Both the position numbers and the translations under genes were made by a program. Of a stretch of 64,000 nucleotides of DNA, positions 47,559 to 59,664 are shown in pieces (positions within the stretch are counted from its first letter, which is position 1; each line of letters begins with the position of its first letter). Under the pieces are notes generated by a model. The model was not told the DNA's origin. It did no database searches and was given only the letters and a program-made list of their open reading frames with translations. The stretch comes from Hippophae tibetana (Eukaryota; Streptophyta; Magnoliopsida; Rosales; Elaeagnaceae), in NCBI GenBank assembly GCA_037013495.1, contig CM072801.1, positions 17,785,501-17,849,500 of the forward strand, in the 5' to 3' direction.

Positions 47559-47930
47559 TGTAAAACCCCATAAATTTATTATAAGTACTTAACGTGCCTT
47601 TAAAAATAATTTTGGACAATATATTGAGAGTAGGGATATACCAGGAATTTTTGTGTGAAAAATCAAATCGAACGAAAAAAATTGAAAAAACTATATGTAC
47701 CTCGCCAACACCTTGCTACACCTCATCATAAACTTTCCACTACTACTAGAGAGCTCATCGGTGAGCTTGTTGGCAAGCTCCTTAGAGTAACTATAAAAAG
47801 GGGTGAGTTTCACCCATTTTCCCTTCTTCACTCTTTCTAGAACTTTCTCTCTCTAACTTGTTTAGGATCTAGTGGGATAAAGATGTTGACAATCTAAAAA
47901 TTACAAGAAAATTTAAGAGGATGAACTCTT
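47559..47930 (+). repeat. Truncated 3' LTR of the Tekay-like element
   Basis: It starts TGTAAAACCCC after the purine tract AAAGGGGTAGG. It continues through CGCCAACACCTTGCTACACC and TCTAGAACTTTCTCTCTCTA, then loses similarity near 47930, where Athila-like LTR sequence begins. Confidence 0.7.
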
Positions 47931-50132
47931 CAATTTTGCACTTTAAGCTCTCCTTATTGTATTTTGTGCAAATATTTTCCAATCAAGTCCTCCAGTTTGT
48001 CATTTTTATCTTTTAACGACCAAACTATTTGAAATACATCAAACCATACCCCATAATTCCAAAAACACATTTTGTAATGTAATTAAGTAAAAATGTAACA
48101 TTAAAACTTAATTCTCCTAATTATTATGATAAATCACTAGATAAACTTGATTTTCAAGCCCTTATTACAATCCCTAACTAGCTTCTAGATTGTCCTTAGT
48201 AAGTTAAGCAATCTAAAGAGGTTCTCAAAAGAAAATAAATAATTCTATACTAAATTAACCTATATCAATTTCATAGATTAACAAATTATATTTAGCATAT
48301 GAAACAAGGCTTTAAACCTTAGAAGGTCCTAGTGGATGAGTTATAGTCTCATGAGGACTTTCAATGATGTTACCCATAAACATCCTAACTAAACCAAAAT
48401 AAATCAAATTAAACAAACAAAAACCAGAAGTAAACAAAAATAAAATTTGGCTTCCGACTCGATTTATATCTTTGCCTCAAAAGGTGCCCGTAATACATAA
48501 CATAAAATATTTAAGTATCACTTATGATTATAAGAATATTCAAACATTAACTAAAATATTGTAATCAACTTTTAAACATTCATCTAAACACAAACCATTA
48601 ATCTAAATACTAGATGATTTTAGGCATGAAATTCGCAGAACAAAATTGCATAATCTCAAAGACTATGAAAATATGATATGTATAAACATTATAACCAAAA
48701 TTTTCATAGGCTTAATTCTCAAATCACTCTCCATTAATCTAGAATGGATACACTACTTTGGATCATTAGGCTTTAACAAGGTTATAATGTGAGGCCAAGG
48801 TGTGGGATTATGAAAGAATAGGAAGATGAGTTACAAAAAAATAAGAGAACTTAATTAAATTCAAACACCACTGTTTTATGTTCTAAAATAGATCCATATG
48901 TTACCTAACTCATCCAATCAGTATTCAGTTTCACATCCCTAGTAAAATACACTATGGGTATAATTTGACATTGTATCAAATATCACAATACCTTTTTTTC
49001 TCTTTCTTTCTTCTTCTTTTCTTCTTCTTTTCATTTTTTTTCATTTTTTATACTTGAAAAGATACAAAATTGAATTACTAAAATACTTCATCATTTTTCA
49101 TTCAAATTTGATTTTCTACAAACCCAATATGTTATTTGCAATATTTTTGGCATTATAGTCAACTTTTATTGAAAATTTCACCCTTTATTCAAGAAGAGTT
49201 CATATCAAACATGTGTTTACGTTAAGTACTCTTATAGAGTAGAAGAGTAAGATAATTTGTTTCTTTGGCTCATGAAAGGGTAGGTTATAACATTTGAAAT
49301 AAAGGGGAGTTTTATAATTTATAATAAGCTCAACAGGTTACTAGCGACAAAGAGACAAGTGGTAGGCTTGAAAAGGTTCAAATGGTCCAAAATTGGCATA
49401 ATCCTTTCATAAGCAATGTGTATTCTATGAATTTTCTTTAATTGATTTTCAAATAACTTCAAGAGTTTGTTGATACCTCAAGTATGTCCATAAACATTTG
49501 CAAATAAATCACTCCTAAATACTTGATTAATCAAACATTCTCACCACATACCATAAGAGTTTCAAACTAATAGAAATTACATTCAAATCATTCTCTAATG
49601 AAAACAAAATTTAAAGTATTATATATGTTACTATTATCACAATCATGTTATTATGATTAACATATAAATTGACTAAAAATAAAGATAAATATGCAATAAA
49701 AAAAGTAAATAAAATAATTAAACCTATAACAAATAACAATAAAAATTAACAATAAATGTTTAAAATTTCAAAACTCATAATTTCTATGGAACTTTTTCCT
49801 CACCCTAACTTAAAATCTATATTGTCACAATGTTCAAATGTATATACAAGCAAAAATATGAAAATTTACGCTCCTTGTAGTAATGTAGTGTGATTAATCA
49901 TAACAATTTGGTTCATACTCTTGTTACTTTCCATCATATGAATCAAATTCTATCATGCATAGAGAGTTAAATTGTACCTCATATACATCACACCTCACAA
50001 ACAGTTATGAAATTAGGTATTCTAAAATAAACAAACATTTTTCATATAGAAAAACAATAAAATCACTAAATAAAAAATTACTAACAAATAAAAATGTTCC
50101 ACAACAAACTAGAATGAAAGAAAAATAAATCG

Positions 50133-50185
50133 CAATGAGTTGCCTCCCATTTAGTGATTAGTTTAATGTCCTCAGCCCGACAGTA
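50133..50185 (-). repeat. Post-pol motif (copy 3)
   Basis: The minus strand reads TGTCGGGCTGAGGACATTAA, then ACTAATCACTAAATGGGAGGCAACTCA. It is a diverged copy of the motif at 32779-32822, placed directly after protease. Confidence 0.65.
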
Positions 50186-50272
50186 CCTTAAATTGTTTCT
50201 TTATCCATTCTCCACCTATGGAGGATTCAATTTTCTATGTTGTCTTATTGGAATTTTAGTTTTCAAACATTT

Positions 50273-50491
50273 TTATTCAAAAATATTGCAACAAATGACC
50301 TTTCCATCAAACTCCATTATAAGATTTTCATCATACACAATTATCTTTGTATTAGTTATTCTTATGAAATTTCTACCCAAAAGCAAAGGTGTTTCTTCAG
50401 TAGTGAAGTCATCTTTCATATCAAGTACATAGAAATCAACTAGAAAGATAAGCTCATTCACCTGTAACAAAACATCTTTCAACACTCCCAT
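50273..50491 (-). pseudogene. Athila-like protease C-terminal region
   Basis: A 72-codon open stretch reads GVLKDVLLQVNELIFLVDFYVLDMKDD and LLLGRNFIR, then VYDENLIMEFDGKVI-NIFE. It matches the region after the protease active site in the intact element (DVLVHVDKLIIPVDFVVLDM, LLGRPFMAT). RT should follow but does not. Confidence 0.8.
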
Positions 50492-51379
50492 TGGATAAAC
50501 GTTAGAACAATCAACTAGTTAAATAACTATGCCGATATCTTTAAAGGCATCAAGCTTTCAATTGGCATAAATAAAGCAAGGAATGACATTAATTGACACA
50601 CCTAATAAGTCTAGCATAGCTTGTTTAAATTTATTGTTACCTATAATGCATGGTATGGTGAAGCTACATAGATCGTTGCATTTTGGTAGGAGTTTCCTTT
50701 GTAGGATTGATGATACATTCTCTCCCACACTCACCACTTAATTACCTTTAAGTTTATGATTGTTGGTGTACAATTACTTGAGAAACTTAGCATAGCATAG
50801 CACTTGATTGATGGAATCCAATAGTGAAATGTTAACCTATACTATCCGAAAGGTGTCAAAAATTTCTTGTGCATGCTTATCCTTAGTTGATTTTGTAAAC
50901 CTACTAGGAAAATGCATAGGAGTTTCATAAGTAGAAAATTGGAACTTTAGGTTGTATCTTTAGTGGTTGTTTTGCTTTCTTTGGCATATTACTAGAATTT
51001 CTTTTTTTTTCTTAAATTGGCTCATCCTTATTTTCTTCATCATTGGTTGGTTCCTTGTGATCTTATTCTTATTGCTTCCCACTTTTCAATAAGCTAGAAC
51101 TAACATTCTCCCTTGGATTGACCATGTGTTGGGTAGGAAGTTTACAAGACCCTTATACTTCTTATTTTCCAATATTATGTGACTAAGGTGGAGGAAGATT
51201 TTATGGTCTCACTTGATAAGGTTGTTGGCTTATTGGAAAAAGATAACATGGTGGATTGCCTAGGGTAACTACTTGATTATCTCCAAAATAGCTAAAGTTG
51301 GGATGATCCTTTGAAGCAAAATTGTAAGCATTTGAGAAAGGATCATATCTTTACCTTTGTTGTCTTAGTAGCAATTGCT

Positions 51380-52323
51380 CATTCAACATTAGGATCTTGA
51401 ATAGTAGGACACATGTCTATTAGGTGTCCAAAGTTAGTGCAAATTCCACAAGCTTTAACTTATGTGATAGCTAATTGTTACACAATTGAAGTAAGAGTGC
51501 TCAAATGTTGTTAAATATTATTAGCAAATTCCACTTCATTGACCTTTTGTGGTGGGTTGGAATGGGTACCATATTGTTGAGGATTTGCAGCCATAGTGGC
51601 ATTCAAATTCCTTACATTTTTAGGAGTCTTATTAACTAATGCACCACCACTTGCAGCATCAATCGTGCTTCTATCCATAAGTATCAATCCTTTATAGAGG
51701 TATTAGATTAAGATATCTCTACTTATTTGATGATGAGGGCAACTAAAATAGAGTTTCTTGAACCACTCATAATATTCATATAGATTTTTCCCATTGTACT
51801 ATTGAACACTAATTTTTTTTTATTAGAGTGACCTTAGAAGATAAAAAAAATATTTCTATAAGAAGAGGTATTTCACCTCATTCCAACTATTTATAGTCCC
51901 AGATGGTAAGTAGCATAACAATTCTTTAGTGTTGTCTAATAAAGAGAATAGGAATTCTCAAAGTTTTACGCATTTCTCATTAGTGTTATCAGGTTTCATG
52001 CAAGAACACATCACAAGAAATTCCTTTAAATTCTTATTCAGATCCTCATTAGATAAACCTCAAAAAATACGCTAGAGATGAATCATGTCAGACTTCAATT
52101 CAAGAGTAACACCATTGTCATTGTATTGAATACATAATGGTTGTGGATCTAAGGATGGTATGACCATCTCTTTAAGAGTTTGATTAGGAATATTCACAAT
52201 CATTTCTTCGTGATTAGAATCATCAAAGGAATCACTTGAAAGTTGAGGATTTATATGAATTACCTGCTCAAACAAAAGTGCAATATGTGAATTTGATCTC
52301 AGATTGTCGCGTAGTTCATTCAC
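51380..52323 (-). pseudogene. Athila-like gag remnant
   Basis: An open N-terminal stretch (52323-52072) ends DNGVTLELKSDMIHL. Pieces follow in the gag order: a GLSNEDLNKHLKEF-like stretch, FPFSLLDNTKELLCYLPSG, SWNEVKYLFLQKFFP, YEWFKKLYFSCPHHQIS, TIDAASGGALVNKTPKN, and a knuckle CGICTNFGHLIDMCPT at about 51470-51400. Stops and shifts are present. Confidence 0.75.
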
Positions 52324-52440
52324 TTTGACTCAAAAACAAATAAAGACCATAAAAAATTAAGTAAAAGTAAAACAAAATAAAAATAAAGAAAATATATATT
52401 TTATAATAAAAAAGTAAAAAAGAATTAATTTAATGAAAAT

Positions 52441-52457
52441 TCTCGATAATGGCATCA
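52441..52457 (-). other. Decayed tRNA-Asp primer binding site
   Basis: TCTCGATAATGGCATCA aligned with the intact CCCCGGCAACGGCGCCA differs at 7 of 17 positions, all transitions (C to T or G to A). It is followed by AAAAATT-ATG, similar to the AAAAACTTGATG joint of the intact element. Confidence 0.65.
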
Positions 52458-52739
52458 AAAATTAATGTATTTAAACTTTACTTAAATTGCTTAAGATATT
52501 ATTGTTTAGTATATAGTAATTAATGGTCTTTTCCATAGAATACTTTGAAAGTTATTTATTAAAATGGGTAATTTTGTTTTTGTAAAATGAAAATTAAATC
52601 TATCAACTAAAGATTAATAAGATAAAAACAAGATGTAAAGATTATGATAAATATTCAAATAAAAGAATGATTGTAGGATCATTCTTCACCTAGCATGTAT
52701 CGCAAATCAAAAAAAGCAAATCATCACCTCTGATCATAT

Positions 52740-54244
52740 TTCCATGGCCTACCTAACAAGATATGCGCAACTTGCATTGGTACCATGTCACACAACACTT
52801 CATCTTTGTATTTTGCAATAGAAAAAAAATACTAGTACTTGTCTATTCACCCTTACTTCTCCACTATCATTCAACCATTGTAGCTTATAAGGCCTAGGGT
52901 GTTCAATCATAGGTGATTCTAGCTTCTTAACTAAGGTGGTACTAGCTACATTAGTGCAGATTGCCCTATCAATAATGACATTACAAACCCTACTATTCAC
53001 ATGATATCTTGTACGAAAAGTTTTTTCTCTTTGTTATTCCAAGCCATCTTCTTTAATTTGAACACTTAAATATATCCTTATCATAAGTGCTTTACCATCC
53101 ATCGCATCTATTTCTTCATCACTAGCATCTTCTAGTGGTGGAATTTCTTCATCTTCACTCTTATCATCAATTCTCACCTTCCCATCTACTTGTGTGATCA
53201 TTTCTCTATTGTTTGGATATTAAGAGGCTATATAACCCCTACCAAGACATCCAAAACACTTAATATCATGAATATGAGTTGGGTTAAAATTTTACCATTT
53301 TCCACCTTCTTGGCTTTAAATGGGTTAGGTCTAGGCTTTGAACTTAATCCTTAATCCTTTTCTAGTTTGATTTCCAAGGTGTAGTAGGGTTCATTTTCGA
53401 TGTGGTAGGACTTGATTTTGGTGGTAGTGTCCAACTACTTCTTTTTCTTAGTTGCCTTTCCACTTTAATTCCCATTTGGACCATATTTTCCAACTCTACA
53501 CAATGGTGAAGTTCCACATTGTTGTTGGCAATGTCTGAACTCAACCCATTCAAAGACCTAGCTATTGTGGCTTCCCTATCTTCCTCTACATTGGCCCTAA
53601 TCATTGCCACTTCCATTTCTTTGTAATATTCAACCATTGAATTAAATTCTTGATTAAGTCTTTGTAATTTCTAGTGCAGCTCTCTATAATAATAACTAGG
53701 AGTAAATCATTTTCTTATAATAACCTTCATATCTTCCTAATTTATCAATTGGATTTTTACGGTTCATTCTCTTACTAATCACTAATTGATCCCACTAGTT
53801 TAATGCATAATTAGTAAATTCAATGATAACAAGTTTTACCTTCTTCTCTTCAAATTAGTTATCGTACTCAAAGACGTGTTCCATTTTTTTTCTACCATTC
53901 TATAACTCTGTATCATTCATTCCTTGAAATGGTGGCATATTTATTTTAATACTACCCAAATCTCTATCAATTTTATCATATGGCCTAGGTTATGGTCTCT
54001 ACATACCTCCCTTACAATTTCTACCTCCTGTATTTGCATTTCTTCCTCCCACAAGTATCCTTTCTTCTTCTCTCTCAAAGTCTTTCTCCCAATTATCATC
54101 TTTAGGCTCTTCCTTTACATAAGCTTGTTTACCTAGCTCCCTAACATTTGGAATTGTGGTGCTACTTGTTGTAAGGTGGATATTATGGCTTTTTATCTCC
54201 ATCCCTTCACTCATATCCACCATTACTACATTCATCCTTTTCAA
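52740..54244 (-). pseudogene. Tekay-like gag and protease remnant
   Basis: Gag starts at about 54244 (MKRMNVVMVDMSEGM). Later pieces are DLGSIKINMPPFQGMND, YYKEMEVAMIRANVEEDREAT (53637-53362) and VELENMVQMGIKVERQLRKRSS. A knuckle-like CFGCLGRGYIASQYP lies at about 53270, with Tyr for the last Cys. Protease at 53000-52800 reads CNVIIDRAICTNVASTTLVKKL; the usual active site I-D-G-G-S/A has become IDRAI. It ends NDSGEVRVNRQVLV, then HGTNASC. Multiple stops are present. Confidence 0.75.
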
Positions 54245-55105
54245 TTGATTATTATATATCCCTTATCATGAATGTTGTATTTGGTCTTTCTTTTGGACTA
54301 GATTTCTGAGGGACATCGTGAAACAACTAATAAAATCAAAATGTTATTAATAAAAGTAATTAATTCCTCTCACTTACGTCTCATGTTTAACACTCAACTC
54401 ATTGCTTAAGTGCTCTTAGTTCTTAAGAAAATAAAAAATTTCATGTCTTCTAAACAATTGTAGAATTCCTTATTACCAATTGTAGTTCGTAGTGTCTAAT
54501 TAAGTCAAAGCACAAGAGAACGACTAAGGTGTTAGAATTCCTAAATCTAGAATAGACACAAATTGAATAAGAAGATACAACAAATTATGAAGATAATAAT
54601 AGCTCACAAAAAATTTAGGACAAAAATGATGAATAATAATAAGTAGAACTTCTAAAAATAAATCTAGAATAATTAATAATATCAATTTTTTATAGATATT
54701 TCAGTTCTTTTTTTAAATAATATTTTGGGCTTTATTTTCTTTTTTCTTTTATATAAATATATTCACAAAATTTATGATACGAATCTTGAAATTTTACGAT
54801 ACAAAAATAAAACAAATAATTTTAGAAACTAGCACAAAAAATTATGAATTAAATATGAAAAGTTTTGATATGAAAATAAAATAAAAACTGTAGAAACTCA
54901 TAGAAAATTACAACATAAATTCTAAAAATTACAATAAGAATTTTAACATAAAAAATATCAAAAAATTATTGAAATAATATAGAAAGATTATGAAATAAAC
55001 GTAGATGCTGGAAATAAAACTTTTAACTTCAGAAAATTAAATGCAAGAACATAAATATAAATGAAAGAAAATAAATGGATAGGAATATGAAAATTATAAC
55101 TTAGA

Positions 55106-55117
55106 GCTCTGATACAA
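55106..55117 (-). other. Primer binding site, Met-tRNA type
   Basis: The minus strand reads TTGTATCAGAGC, one mismatch from TGGTATCAGAGC, next to the LTR starting at about 55119. Confidence 0.7.
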
Positions 55118-55118
55118 A

Positions 55119-55780
55119 ATGATGTGAACTCGAGAACATTGACCTTGTAACCCATATGTGCGATATGATTTGGGAACTACAATACACATAACCTACGACT
55201 GGACAACAAAATTGAAATTGATTCCTAGAAATTATGCAAATTTTAGAGTATTCACCTTAAGTTAATGGATATTATTCACTGATGATTTAAGATGAAGAAA
55301 ACGCCATAAGGTTTGAAAATCCCTTGATAAGTTAGTTTAGAGAGGAACATGGAGCATTCAAGCTCTTAAATTTGATTTGAAATTAAAATATATTAATGAT
55401 GAATTGGCCAAGGCAATTGGGGCTACAAATGTTTATATAAGATACAATAAAAAACTAAAAGAAAAGAAATCTCCACCATTGATTGTAACCTTATGGTCAA
55501 GAAAATACTCAAAAAAATACGCAGGTCGTGGGGCAACAAATCCATGCCGTGACACCGGTGCTAACTGCCTAAAAACCAAAATCGACCCCTGAAACCTTGT
55601 TGTGGCGGTAAAAAACCTTATCGTGGCACAGATGGGCTTGCTTGAAATTCTAGATTTGCCTTTATCTATTTGGGTGGCTCCATTCATTTCTTGTGCTCCA
55701 TTTACAACACTCCATGATCAATATTCAACTATCGAATAAGTCCATTCAAGGCATCCTTGAGTTGCTTCCTCTTTGATCTT
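55119..55780 (-). repeat. 5' LTR of the truncated Tekay-like fragment
   Basis: It is defined by the primer site on its left side. It contains a less AT-rich part at 55525-55640 with repeated words (CATGCCGTGACACC, TTGTGGCGG, ATCGTGGCACAG). The right limit is set by the first copia similarity and is uncertain by tens of bases. Overlapping open frames on both strands (55377-55592, 55687-55433) are not convincing genes. Confidence 0.5.
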
Positions 55781-55829
55781 GTAATTGATTTACTCAAAAT
55801 TTGTAACTTTATGTTATTCTCATCAATTA

Positions 55830-57915
55830 GGCTGAAGGTTTCTGAGAAATGAAAACCAAGAGTTTGGTCATACCCTTTTGTAACCATGAGATTTCTTTTC
55901 GTCCAATGAACTATCTTATAGTATTTTAACCCGAAATAGTCATTTGTTACCTATAATTAGTATATTCTTTGGAGGAAGTGCCAATGTCCTTGTTTTATTT
56001 TTGATTAGAGTATTAAATTCCTCTTGCATAGAGGCTTTCCACAAGGGGTTATGAAGAGAAAGTTTGAAGACTTTGGTTCCCTAACATGAAACTAAGCAAG
56101 AGCAATAGTATAAGTTTTGGGTCTTGTGATGACTACCTTGACTCTAATGATCCATACTATGGCCATTGCTAGTTATTGGTAATGAAGAAGAGGCTAGAGG
56201 AATTGATACACATTCAATGGAAATAGTTGTGGAATTAGGCATTTTCAAAGAATACTAGATTATTTGGCAAAGATGTGTTGAACTCAATTACGTTGGATGG
56301 TAGATGTTGATGGGACAAATGGTGTAGTATAAGCAGAAGCATTAATTGGGTAGTTTATAGATAGAAGCTGAGTGGACTGTGTAGTATTAGGAATAGGTTT
56401 AGAAAAAAGTATGAGAGAGGTATGGTTTGTGTAGTATAAGGAGGATAGTGTTTGCACGTGCTTTTGTTGGATTAGAGGTGACTAAGCTATTCATGGAAAA
56501 AATGGAATTGGGATTCAAAGAAAACAACATTGTGACTGATGTATAATTTTCTATTAGATGCAAGGCATTCATAACATTTGTACCATTGATTATAACCCAT
56601 AAGAGTGCAAATCATATACCTTATATCCAATTTGTTATTGTTATAAGGCCTTATGCAAGAATAGCACAAACACTCAATTTTTTTTGAAAAATTACAAAAA
56701 ATAATACCCCTAAAACTTTTAATAATAAAGATAGCATCCCAATAACATTGAATGAGGTCGAATTGGACATAGTTCAACATTAATTGTGTTAAAAATTGTT
56801 ATAGTTTAATTTAAACGGTATCCAATTGGACAATATTCAATATCAAATGATGTGCTAGATTTTTTTAATAGTGAAAATGTACGAGTTGCACAATGATGCT
56901 ATTTTGTGGTTATAAGTTTTAAGAATGCTATGTTTTTTGTTTTCCCAAAACTTTTAGAAAAGAGTAATCATAAGTATGATTAAAAAGAACTTCAAGAGGT
57001 GGTTTGTCATATAGAATAAGTCTAGGTAATTTGTTGATTCGAAAAGTGCAAGAAAAGAATGTCTCATCCCAGTATTGCATAAGAAGAAAAGCATGATATA
57101 ACATAGATATACCTAAGTCCATAATGTGCTTATGCTTTCTTTCTGACATACCATTTTGTTAATGTGTGTGAGAGTAAAAGGTATGATAAATGATACAAAC
57201 ATGAGCTAAAAGAACATGAGATCCTGAAATTCCCCATTGCAATCACTTTGAAGGATTTTAACCTTGTGTTCAGTTTGTAATTTAACCTTGGTTTTAAATT
57301 GAGTAAAAGCTTGATACCCAACTTATTTATTTTAAGAAAATATATCCAAGTGTATCTACTATACTCATTAATAAAATTGACATAGTAAGCATAATTATTT
57401 AAAGATTGCATAGGAAAACCCATGCATCATAATAAATAATATGTAAAGGAGTTTGTGAGTAGGAAGTACGAGGAGAAAAAGGTAGTCTATGACTTTTGCT
57501 AACTTCACATGCATTACATGGTATTTCTCTAAAAGTAGTGTTATGAAATGAGAAGTTACATTTAGCTAAAACCCTTTTAATAGTGGAAAGAGAGGCATAA
57601 GCAAATCTTTGATGCCAACGGTTTAAGTCTTTTGAGATTTATTAGAAAGTACAATAAACACTTCACAAGTTTTATCTATATGGGTTCTAGGCTTAGAAAG
57701 AGGTTGTGGATTAAGATAAAAAAAACATAGAGATCATTATGGAGTTTGCCTTGAAATAAGACCTCTTCTTCCACTTGATCCTTAACATAACAAATAGTTG
57801 GATGGAATTCAAAAAAGACATTATTATCTTTGAAAAATTGAGAAATAATAAGTAAGTTTTTAGCAATGGAAGGAACAAGAAGAATATTATTCAATAATAA
57901 TGATTTTGAACACAA
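55830..57915 (-). pseudogene. copia protease-end, integrase and partial RT remnant
   Basis: The integrase is readable: YAYYVNFINEYSRYTWIYFLK (57390-57330), ERKHKHIMDLGISMLYHAFLLMQYWDETF and INKLPRLILYDKPPLEVLF (57149-56960), then CYSCIRPYNNNKLD and LMGYNQWYKCYE (about 56680-56550). This matches the integrase core and its C-terminal part in plant copia elements. RT starts at about 56060 (NPLWKASMQEEFNTLIKN, WTLALPPKN-like, K-LFRVK) and is cut off near 55830. Frames change several times. Confidence 0.75.
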
Positions 57916-58269
57916 TAGGAAGAAATAAATTGATTGTTACCAGTATGAGATGTAGCTGGTGTCTTACAATTACCAACCATTAAATTTTTAGCTCCTACAT
58001 ATGGTTATGGTGCATTCAAGTGTTGAATGTCAAGAATGACATGGTGGTGAGCTCCAAAGTCAAGAAATCATTGAGATTTAGGTGACACAATAGGTGAATA
58101 TAGGTTATGAGTAGGTTATGAAATGAAGGTGTGAGATTAGGAAACTGTGAACCACGTGTTGAGACATCTTGAGGAACATATGGTGTTGGATAAAAAGGAT
58201 TTTCATACTGAGGATGAAGAACATTGTGATTTGTAGGGTGAGATGTTAGGTGATCAAGTGTTGCATTTT

Positions 58270-59005
58270 CTAGTATTGCAAGGCCACATAGTTTAGGATT
58301 AAATTGTTGAGGTCCCTAAGATGAAGGTGATTGTGAACTGTAAGGAGCTGCTTGATATGGTGGTAGATGAGGTTGTTTATACTGAGATTTGGTTTGGATA
58401 GATGGTACATCCTATCAAAACAAAACCAACATATAACCATTATAGGACCAATTTTCTCACACATGATCCCTTCCATGTCCATTATAAAAAGCTCTATCTC
58501 GTGGTTGAAAATAAAAACAAGATGGTTGAGATGGTCCATTGTACAAAGGCTATGAGTAACTTGGAGCTTGATTAGCATAGACATTTGATGAATTTGCTGA
58601 AGCTGAATTGATAGAAGTTGCTCTTACATCACTATTTGTAATATTGTTATTGGCGGATATATTTACAAATGGTAAGGGTGACTTAAGAACTATTTTGTGC
58701 CTTTCCAATCTAGATTCATGGGTGAGTAGTAAAGAAATTGCATCATCCAATGTAATTTCTTAGATAACATCATCTCGATTAGTGTTGAAAAAACAACTAT
58801 CATAGTTTTCATCTAGATCATCCAATACAGTCATTGTTTTTTCATCTTTAGAGAGCCCATTACCAGTTAAGAATAGCTCATTTATGAGCATTTTAATTTG
58901 AAGCATATATTCTAAAATACCAAGAGTTTCTTTCTTCACATTTTGAAACTCTTCTTTTACTTGGATTACTTTAGCATATGATTTAGAAGCATATGATTTT
59001 TTCAA
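58270..59005 (-). pseudogene. copia gag remnant
   Basis: KKSYASKSYAKVIQVKEEFQNVKKETLGILEYMLQIKMLINEL (59005-58880) matches the copia gag UBN2 region. It is followed by VLDDLDENYDSCFFN, LLTHESRLERHKI and an Asn/Ser-rich tail (58750-58550). A stop separates the two open parts. Confidence 0.75.
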
Positions 59006-59417
59006 CTATACCAATGCATCTTTAGAGGTATCGAACCCTAAGAGTTTTTTAGCATATCATCATTCATAGATGACATGAGCCAACATTTTAGCATTTCATC
59101 TTATTTCTTTCAATTTTTGTAAATATAATTCATAAACCCATATGAGAGAAGTTAGGGTGGTGGATCATGAAGAACTTAGTGTTTTAATTCCAAGCTGTGC
59201 AATATTTTCAAAATTTGGTGTTTCTATATTGTGTAGTTTTTGTCATTCAATATGATGGCTGCTAAAATGTTGTGAAAGATGAAGAAAACTCAATCAACTT
59301 GATACAAGTTAGGGTTCATGACTTATGGATTTTGTGATGTTATTGGAGGAATATCCTGATGATGGTCTTGCATGGTACGAGAAATGAAAACCATGATTTC
59401 CACTCACAGAGGTGAAT

Positions 59418-59429
59418 GCTTTGATACCA
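59418..59429 (-). other. Primer binding site, Met-tRNA type
   Basis: The minus strand reads TGGTATCAAAGC, one base from the usual TGGTATCAGAGC, 1-2 bases from the LTR edge. Confidence 0.75.
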
Positions 59430-59430
59430 T

Positions 59431-59664
59431 AAAAATCAGTCTAGAAACCATTTGACAAGAAGAAGCAAGACAAAGAAATAGAGATAAGGATGATAAGAAG
59501 TTGCATATTGTATTCAATTCATTATAATTTTTCTATTACAGTATATATGTATATATATAGCAATGTAAAGTCTGGATGCTCACACATATTATAAAAAATG
59601 ATTCTAATAATATTATTTTTTAATTGAATTATAGCTTCACTTATTTATTCCATTTCTTCTAACA
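59431..59664 (-). repeat. 5' LTR of the copia fragment, about 234 bp
   Basis: The minus strand starts TGTTAGAAGAAATGG. A TATATATATACATATATAC stretch (about 59540-59560) may serve as TATA box, and the LTR ends at the primer site. No second copy is present in the window. Confidence 0.65.

Larger units (their letters stand above)
42505..47930 (+). mobile_element. Decayed Tekay-like Ty3/gypsy element, + strand
   Basis: A long left LTR (about 42505-43994) ends at a Met-tRNA-type primer site (43995-44006). A truncated right LTR starts TGTAAAACCCC at 47559 after a purine tract. Both LTRs share ACACCTTGCTA-like, GGTGAGCT and TCTAGAACTTTCTCTCTCTA blocks. Gag traces (about 44280-44560) and an integrase remnant (46560-47360) are in the expected order; RT is barely traceable. 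The right LTR breaks off near 47930 at the Athila-like remnant. Confidence 0.7.
47931..52735 (-). mobile_element. Old Athila-like gypsy element with gag and protease but no RT/integrase
   Basis: On the minus strand, right to left: partial 5' LTR (about 52735-52462), degenerate tRNA-Asp primer site (52457-52441), gag (about 52323-51380), protease region (about 50760-50273), post-pol motif (50185-50133), 3' untranslated region (conserved blocks at 48310-48380 and ACAATCCCTAACTAGCTTCT at about 48168), and a partial 3' LTR (48166-47931). Between protease and motif there are only about 90 bases, so RT, RNase H and integrase (about 3.3 kb in the intact relative) are missing. Stops are frequent. Confidence 0.7.
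52736..55780 (-). mobile_element. Truncated Tekay-like gypsy fragment: 5' LTR, gag, protease
   Basis: On the minus strand, right to left: LTR (about 55780-55119), Met-tRNA primer site (55117-55106), AT-rich leader, gag (about 54244-53240) and protease (about 53010-52740). The frame stops abruptly near 52740, where Athila-like LTR sequence begins. Neither RT nor integrase follows on the left in this orientation. Confidence 0.7.
55781..59664 (-). mobile_element. Ty1/copia fragment, minus strand, with 5' LTR and truncated RT
   Basis: On the minus strand, right to left: LTR (59664-59431), primer site (59429-59418), gag (about 59005-58270), protease/GAG-pre-integrase (about 57915-57460), integrase (57423-56490) and the first part of RT (about 56060-55830). 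RT stops early, and no RNase H or 3' LTR is present. Many stops and frameshifts. Confidence 0.75.
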
